From positions 135,129,672-135,193,671 of the forward strand of contig OW240914.1 of the NCBI GenBank assembly GCA_933207985.1: 64,000 nt of DNA. The letters run 5' to 3'. Within the stretch, counting starts at the first letter, position 1. Each line of letters starts with the position of its first letter. Below, in pieces: positions 58,496 through 64,000 of this stretch. A model generated the notes under the pieces. The model worked only from the letters and a program-made list of their open reading frames with translations. It ran no database searches and had not been told where the DNA came from. The DNA comes from Pelobates cultripes (lineage: Eukaryota > Chordata > Amphibia > Anura > Pelobatidae). A program made the position numbers and the translations under genes.

Positions 58496-59648
58496 AGCAA
58501 TTCCCATGCCAATTTTTTGGAACATCTAAAAGCCCACCACTAACTTCTATACGTCACACGCGAAAGTTATGCTTACCCAGCCCTTTATAGTACTATTACT
58601 TTTACCTAGTAAAAGTACTGTTAGAATCACTCCTGTAATATGCTCCCTCATAGCTCACTGCGAAGATGTTAGAGCTACTGCTAAATACATGTATGGTCAC
58701 ACAATGGAACCTACAGCTCTATTTCCAAAACTGTAAATGTAGCTGCGAGTTAGCTGATAGCACCTTGGTGCAACTTCTAACAGCTGCTGCAACAGCTTCA
58801 TATGATGAATGGGATTGTTAAAAATTTCTGATCTGCATATTCCATAAACCTGTGCTTCGCAATGTATTTTTGGGAAGAGTTCAGCTCTCAGTAAAAATAG
58901 TAGTATAGGATTGGCTGACAGGTATGATCAGTTCTCAGCATGGCAGAATTTACTAGAGGAAACTGCTAAATTTGTACACAAACTTCACTTGTTAGTAACT
59001 TTTTAATTTTGAAAAAATTATTTTGACATTTTTGTGCTTTATCTGTATAGGACATTGATAAAATGGGGTCATTTTCAACACTGACTGTCCCTTTTATAAA
59101 TGTATATTCCCTCTCTAGGATGATCAGATATATCACCATTATGGTCTCCGTAGTTTACTAGAAGACTGGAAATATATTCACAAGCACAAAGCCATCCTTC
59201 AATGACCCTACTGTGGCTTCTCTGTCCATTGTCTAAATTCCCCTGTAGTAGCACACCATAGGAGAGGAAACTCTAATTTTCCAGCAGATCAGTTATAATT
59301 TATAGCCTTCTGTTGGAAGCAAAAAAAACCTTATTGCTCTTTAATTTCCGTCTGTCAGCATTTCCGCAGGTTTAGTATATCCCAAACTCAAATCTGCACG
59401 TTGTTCTATTATCCTCTCTAGGAAGAGGCTCCCCCACTCAATGCCTGTAGCCCCCACTCACCATGCAACATCTCTTAAATAAAAATCATCAGCACCACTC
59501 CTACTGTGTGTATGATATGCAAACATTAACATTTTCATTTTATCACAATATTTGTGACTGATTCAGCTGAATGAGACACACTGCAAACTCTTCACTTAAG
59601 ACCAGCACTTAGTTATGGGAACTTTTAATAAAGGTTAGCTAGGTTAAA
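58496..59648. other. Unassigned DNA
   Basis: No recognised gene, repeat end or tandem structure. Confidence 0.3.
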
Positions 59649-59652
59649 TTAA

Positions 59653-60201
59653 AGGAACACTATAGGGTCAGGAACACAAACATGTATTCCTGACCCTATA
59701 GTGTTTAACCCACCATTTAGGTGGCTTGCCCCCCCTTAGCCGCCCGAAAAAAGTATTAAACTCACCTTATTTCCAGCGCCATGTGGGTGCACGCTGGCTC
59801 CGCCCCCTTTGTGACATAATCGAAATGGTCGATTTTTTGCCAGTCCAATGCTTTCCCATAGAGAAAGCATTGGATTGGCTAAAATCGGCACAGGTGCAGG
59901 ACCAAATGCCGTTCTGGCCAATCAGGACCTCCTCATAGAGATGCATTGAATCAATGCATCTCTATGAGGAAAATTTTGCGTTTCCATGCAGAACGTGGGG
60001 ATGTTGAACGGCAAGGCTGCTTACTGTGCAAGACTGAGCCAGGAAGCCCCCCCCAGTGGCCATATAAGGAGTGACCACTTGGAGGTGTCCCTAGGGGCAT
60101 TGTAAACACTGCCTTTTCTCTGAAAATGCCTGAAGGGAATTATTATACTCTACAGAACAACTACATTAAGCTGTAGTTTTTCTGGTGACTATAGTGTCCC
60201 T
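59653..60201. mobile_element. TTAA-type MITE, complete (549 bp)
   Basis: TTAA lies at 59649-59652 and 60202-60205. Terminal repeats are AGGAACACTATAG and CTATAGTGTCCCT. It is non-coding. Inside are a self-complementary GATGCATTGAATCAATGCATC stretch split over 59940-59961 and a CCAATGCTTT/AAAGCATTGG inverted pair at 59843-59875. Confidence 0.88.
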
Positions 60202-60260
60202 TTAAGTTATCCTTCAGCTGTTGCAAAACTGCAACACCCAGAAACTTTTCCACAGGGTAG

Positions 60261-60280
60261 TGGGGGGGGGAGGGGGGGGA
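60261..60280 (+). repeat. Poly-G tract
   Basis: Two adjacent G runs (nine and eight) split by one A. They could form G-quadruplex-like structures or an assembly artefact. Confidence 0.85.
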
Positions 60281-60360
60281 GCATAATTGTAATGACATCC
60301 ATGCTTGGTCCCTTTTTGAAAGTGTCATGAAGGGGCATTATCACATAAAGCCAGGGTGAA

Positions 60361-60780
60361 TAGCGTTTTCACAACTATGGTGTCAGGAATACATGTTTGT
60401 ATTACTGACACTTTAGTATTCCTTTAAGCAAAGAACATTCTGGTCACCATAACAACTTCATCTAAATAGAAATGATATGATGCCAGGAAGCCCCTGGGTG
60501 CTCTCTTTCCTTTGCGGGGTTAAACCGCTCTCAAATGGTTTAACCCCAAAGGCTTCCTCCAGCTGCAGATCTCCAGGTCGCTCAGTGGAAACGGAGTGTC
60601 AGGAAGTGAAGATTGATGTCAGGTATGGGTCTCTAAGCCAATCGCTAGTTCCCAGTTCATAAAAATGTTTTACTTTTTTATGAATGGGGAGCTACTGATT
60701 GACTTAGAGTGACAGCTGACCGCTTTAGCCAATCAGCGACACCCCTACCTTGCTGCACTCTGTGCTTCCTGACACTTAGT
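60361..60780. mobile_element. Two abutting MITE fragments
   Basis: The first ends in GACACTTTAGTATTCCTTTAA (right end of a TTAA-type MITE, about 60400-60427). The second (about 60430-60780) opens CTGGTCACCATAACAACTTCAT and contains an imperfect inverted pair: a TTTAACCCCAAAGGC stretch and a GCGGGGTTAAACCGC segment. Exact ends were not resolved. Confidence 0.45.
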
Positions 60781-60989
60781 AAATAAAAGTGAACACATTA
60801 ACACTGATATTTTTTTTTACCTGGGGAGATGAGAAGGTCAAAAGTTTCCCTGCCAGGCCCAGGTACCAATGACTTATGATGTGGTGTCCAGAATGAAGTG
60901 GAGGGATCACTTCACTTGTCCTTCCTGCTCCAATCTCATTTTCTTCACCTTCATTTGACACAGTATTCTTTTTCTTCTGACACTGTCTT

Positions 60990-61705
60990 CTCTCCTCCTT
61001 GGCTACTTCTGCTCCTTTACATTTCTGCTACTTTCTGCTTATTTTGCACACTTCTGCTCCTTTCTCTTTCTGATCCCTTTCTGCTCCTTGCAGACCCTTT
61101 CTGCTCCTTCTCCTACTTTAGCTTTGTGCTCCTTGCTGTCCCTTTCTGCTCCTTGCTACCCTTTTCTGCTCCTTCTCCTACTTTACCTTTGTGCTCCTTC
61201 TGATTCTTTCTGATCCTTTACCTTTGTTCTCCTTCTGATTCTTTCTGCTCCTTTGCCTTTGGTCTCCTTCTGCCCTTTTTCTGCTCTTTGCAGACCCTTC
61301 CTTCTCCTTGCAGACCCTTCCTGCTCCTTGCTGACCCTTCCTGCTAATTTCTGCTCCTTCTCCTACTTTATGTTTGTGCTCCTTCTGCCTCTCCCAGCTC
61401 ATTGCTGACCCTTTCTGCTCCTTGATGTCCCTTCCTGCTCATTTCTGTACCTTTTCCTACTTTACCTTTGTGCTCCTTCTGTCCCTTCCTGCTCCTTGCT
61501 GTCCTTCCCAGCTCCTTGCTGACCCTTTCTGCTCCTTCTACTTTACCTTTGTGTTGATTTACCTTCCAGCTCCTTGCTGACCCTTCCTGCATGTTGCTGA
61601 CCCTTCCTGCTCATTTCTGTACCTTCTCCTACTTTACCTTTGTGCTCCTTCTGCCCCTTCCTGCTCCTTGCTGTCCTTTCCAGCTCCTTGCTGACCCTTT
61701 CTGTA
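60990..61705. repeat. CTTGCTGACCCTTTCTGCTC pyrimidine minisatellite
   Basis: Units of about 10-25 bp based on CTGCTCCTTGCTGACCCTTC run in a pyrimidine-rich block. A higher-order unit of about 120-190 bp includes TCATTTCTGTACCTTCTCCT and TTTACCTTTGTGCTCCTTCT. The Leu/Phe-rich plus frames and the Lys/Glu/Gly-rich minus frames are repeat artefacts. Confidence 0.9.
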
Positions 61706-62625
61706 GGCTGTCTCCTCTATCCCTCACTTACCTGATCTATAGGCTGCCTCCCCCCATCCCTCACTTACCTGATCTATATATAGGCTGTCTCCCCACCCAT
61801 CCCTCACTTACCTGATCTGTAGGTGGATCCCCCCATCTCTCACTTACCTGATCTGTATGCTGCACCCCTCTCACCTCTCACCTGATCTATAAGCAGTCTC
61901 CCCCCCATACCTCACTTACCTGATCTGTAGGTGGATCCCCCATCTCTCACTTACCTGATCTGTATGCTGTCTCTCCCCCATCCCTCACTTACCTGATCTA
62001 TAGGCTTTCTCCCCCCATCCTTTACTTACCTGATCTATAGGATTTCTCCCCTCCCCCATGCCTCACTCCCTGATCTATAGGCTGCCCCCCATGCCTCACT
62101 TACCTGATCTATACACTTCCCCCCATGCCTCAGTTCCCTGATCTAGAGGCTGCCCCCCCATGCCTCACTTTCCTGATCTATAGGCTGACCCCCATGCCTC
62201 ACTTCCCTGATTTTTAGGCTGCCACCATGCCTCACTTCCCTGATTTTTAAGCTGCCCACATGCCTCACTTCCCAGGCTGCCCCCATGCCTCACTTCCCTG
62301 ATCTATAGGCTTCCCTTGCCTCACTTCCCTGATCTATAGGCCCATGCCTCACTTCCCTGATCTATAGGCTGCCTCCTGCCTCACTTCCCTGATAGGCTGC
62401 CCCCATGCCTCACTTCCTGATTTTTAAGCTGTCCCCCATGCCTAACTTCCCTGATCTAGAGGCTGCCTCCCCTATGCCTCACTTCCCTGATCTATAGGCT
62501 GCCCCCCATGCCTCACTTCCCTGATCTATAGGCTGCCCCCATGTCTCACTTCCCTGATCTATAGGCTGCCCCCATGCCTCACTTCCCTGATCTATAGGCT
62601 TCCCCCCATGCCTCACTGTCTTTGC
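61706..62625. repeat. CCTCACTTCCCTGATCTATA minisatellite
   Basis: More than twenty units of 28-36 bp, each with CCCCCATGCCTCACTTCCCTG and ATCTATAGGCTGC, varying in the number of C residues. The first units (to about 62000) read CCATCCCTCACTTACCTGA, as in the unique right-hand part of element B. Confidence 0.93.
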
Positions 62626-63204
62626 ATGCTGGGAGTTGCTGACTGCATGTGCTGCTCCCCTGCGGATGCAGTCAGTTGAGAGATGCTGGGATAAGATGTA
62701 GCTTCCTATCCCTGTCTCTCTCCATACACACTGGTATTGCACTGTATTTTCAATCTCACATGAAAAACAGCAGAACAAGCGGAAAAATCCAGTGCCCCTT
62801 GTGGCCACCCATGGACCTGGCACTCAGTTACAACCTATGTGTCCTGAAACCCATCAGGACCTGTGCTTGTCATGTTAGGTTATTTCAGCAGTGAAATCTC
62901 CAGTATGCACTCATATAATATTATTGTATGTGTTTGAAGCAGATTGTCAGATTGGGGTCGCTTCATAGAACCCTGGGCTTTGTTTCTGAGTGTTGTATAT
63001 CTGTGTTTGTGTGTTTGTTGGGGGGGGGGAGGGGCTGAGTGACATGTGCGAGAGTGTATTGGTTGAGAGTTGTGTGTAGTGTCTGTGGAAATTTTAATTT
63101 GTCCCCCGCCTTTACTTCTTGACAGGATAGGGTATCACTCCCTGTAGTCTAGTGGAGTGCAGGAGCCCTCATGGTCTAATGGGGGAGCATTTTAGTCAGC
63201 ACCT
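62626..63204. other. Element-B-like right part, then unassigned DNA
   Basis: About 62630-62760 is similar to the right-hand unique region of element B: a GCTGCTCCCC segment, then GTAGCTTCCTATCCCTGTCT, CTCTCCA and ATTGCA words in the same order. This suggests a diverged hAT-B relative whose minisatellite is the pyrimidine array. The terminal GGTGGGAAACCTA was not found. A G-run occurs near 63020-63034. 62900-63204 shows nothing recognisable. Confidence 0.45.
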
Positions 63205-64000
63205 CTATTATTATTATTTTTATGTATGTTATTATTTATATAGTGCCAACAAATTCCGGAGCGCTTTACAGTGGGTGGACGAACAAACATGTAGTTGTAA
63301 CCAGACAAGTTAGACACACAGGAACAGGTTGAGGGCCCTGCTCAATGAGCTTCCCTGTTAGAGGGACTTGTGTAAACTAACACAAAAGGTAAGGATAGTA
63401 TTAGACGAATGACAGTTGCAAGAGAGGAAACAGTCAGGAGCTAATAACAGTTTAATTGATACGCTTTTATGAAGTGGTAATGATTTTTTGAAGGAGTGGA
63501 GACTGGGTGAGCATCTAATGGAGAAGGGGAGTAAGTTCCACAGGAACAGTGCAGCCCTCGAGAAGTCTTGGAGGCGAGCATCAGAGGTGGGAGTACGGAC
63601 AGAAGATAGACGTAAGTCTTCAGCAAAGCGTAGGGGCCTAGACGGGACATACTTGTATATTGGGGAGGATAGATAAGTGGGAGAAGCATTATGTAGAGAT
63701 TTGAAAGCAAGAACCAGAATTTTAAATTGAGCTCTATATCTTACAGGAAGCCAATGTAGGGACTGACAGAAGGGTGAGGTCTGGGAGGTGTAGGCGGACA
63801 GGAAGATGAGCCTCGCCACCACATTCATTATGGACTGTAATGGCGCAAGTTGGGAGCACGTAAGACCACTGAGAAGCAGATTACAGTAGTCAAGGCGAGA
63901 AAGGACAGTGGAATGGACCAGCACCTTAGTCGCATCTGGCGTTAAGTAGGGTCGGATGCGCGCAATGTTTTTGAGATGGAAGCAGTAGGATTTTGCGATA
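63205..64000 (-). mobile_element. L2-type LINE 3' end, extends past the window
   Basis: On the minus strand the element ends in GCGCTCCGGAATTTGTTGGC then an ATAATAA-type tail (plus strand 63205-63250). Its 3' end is complete; the 5' side runs off the window. Confidence 0.85.
63358..64000 (-). CDS. L2-type LINE ORF2, C-terminal part (partial)
   Basis: An open frame from the window edge to the TAA at 63358, about 213 codons without a stop. Motifs typical of the L2/CR1 group C-terminus appear in order: NIARIRPYL (just inside the window edge), VLSRLDYCNLLLSGL, LQSIMNVVARLI, LHWLPVRYRAQFKILVLAFK, PTYLSS, PSRPLRF, and FSRAALFLWNLLP with FKKSLPLHKS near the end. The protein is the reverse transcriptase-endonuclease of a non-LTR retrotransposon; only the region after the RT core is in view. 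An ATG is not expected here because the start lies outside the window. Intactness beyond the edge is unknown. Confidence 0.82.
   Translation of the reverse strand, partial: IAKSYCFHLKNIARIRPYLTPDATKVLVHSTVLSRLDYCNLLLSGLTCSQLAPLQSIMNVVARLIFLSAYTSQTSPFCQSLHWLPVRYRAQFKILVLAFKSLHNASPTYLSSPIYKYVPSRPLRFAEDLRLSSVRTPTSDARLQDFSRAALFLWNLLPFSIRCSPSLHSFKKSLPLHKSVSIKLLLAPDCFLSCNCHSSNTILTFCVSLHKSL

Noticed and set aside
61178..61592. Lys/Glu/Gly-rich minus frames resembling a low-complexity nuclear protein
   Set aside because: They come from the antisense of the pyrimidine minisatellite and have no non-repeat sequence.
61706..62625. Regular repeats with spacers, at first glance CRISPR-like
   Set aside because: Units are contiguous with variation throughout, no unique spacers, eukaryotic context; it is a minisatellite.

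Overview
This window looks like gene-free intergenic (or intronic) DNA from a vertebrate, most likely a frog or toad. I infer this from the element mix: Penelope-like, DIRS, CR1, L2 and L1 retroelements, a Tc1-like transposon with long inverted repeats, a retrovirus-like ERV, several hAT families and many TTAA-flanked MITEs. I cannot name the species. I found no host exon, functional tRNA gene or CRISPR array. Nearly everything I can recognise is transposable-element DNA, and many long open frames are antisense or minisatellite artefacts.

Layout. 1-3.9 kb: a hammerhead-ribozyme motif, unassigned DNA and a DIRS fragment. 3.9-9.6 kb: a Penelope-like element (PLE 1), split by a 3-kb composite hAT transposon and followed by a second hammerhead motif. 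9.7-11.5 kb: a MITE and a solo LTR. 11.9-18.5 kb: a second Penelope-like element (PLE 2), split by a tRNA-Glu/CR1 SINE, an L1 (itself holding a 948-bp element with a decayed hammerhead) and a CR1 (itself holding a minisatellite-bearing hAT element). 19.3-20.3 kb: an LTR fragment and a strong hairpin. 21.3-24.2 kb: composite hAT copy 2. 26.5-27.3 kb: a third LTR. 29.9-30.5 kb: a Ty3/Gypsy fragment. 30.9-38.2 kb: a decayed ERV primed by tRNA-Leu. 38.3-40.1 kb: an antisense hAT transposase pseudogene. 41.3-43.4 kb: a foldback element. 44-46.8 kb: retroelement 3' ends. 48.1-49.7 kb: an apparently intact Tc1-like transposon. 50.3-54.1 kb: an antisense L1. 55.6-58.5 kb: composite hAT copy 3. 59.6-62.8 kb: MITEs and pyrimidine-rich minisatellites. 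63.2-64 kb: an L2 3' end running off the window.

The most informative structure is the composite hAT transposon. A hAT-like element (A) contains a TTAA-flanked MITE and a second hAT-like element (B). B carries a minisatellite that switches strand twice. All three genomic copies hold the same nested cargo, and each outer element has its own 8-bp target duplication, so the nest appears to have been mobilised as one unit. The only apparently complete protein gene is the 338-codon Tc1-like transposase at 48314-49330, with a D-D-E triad spaced as DD37E and an IR/DR-type end structure. The two best hammerhead motifs and one decayed relative tie the Penelope-like elements here to self-cleaving RNA biology.
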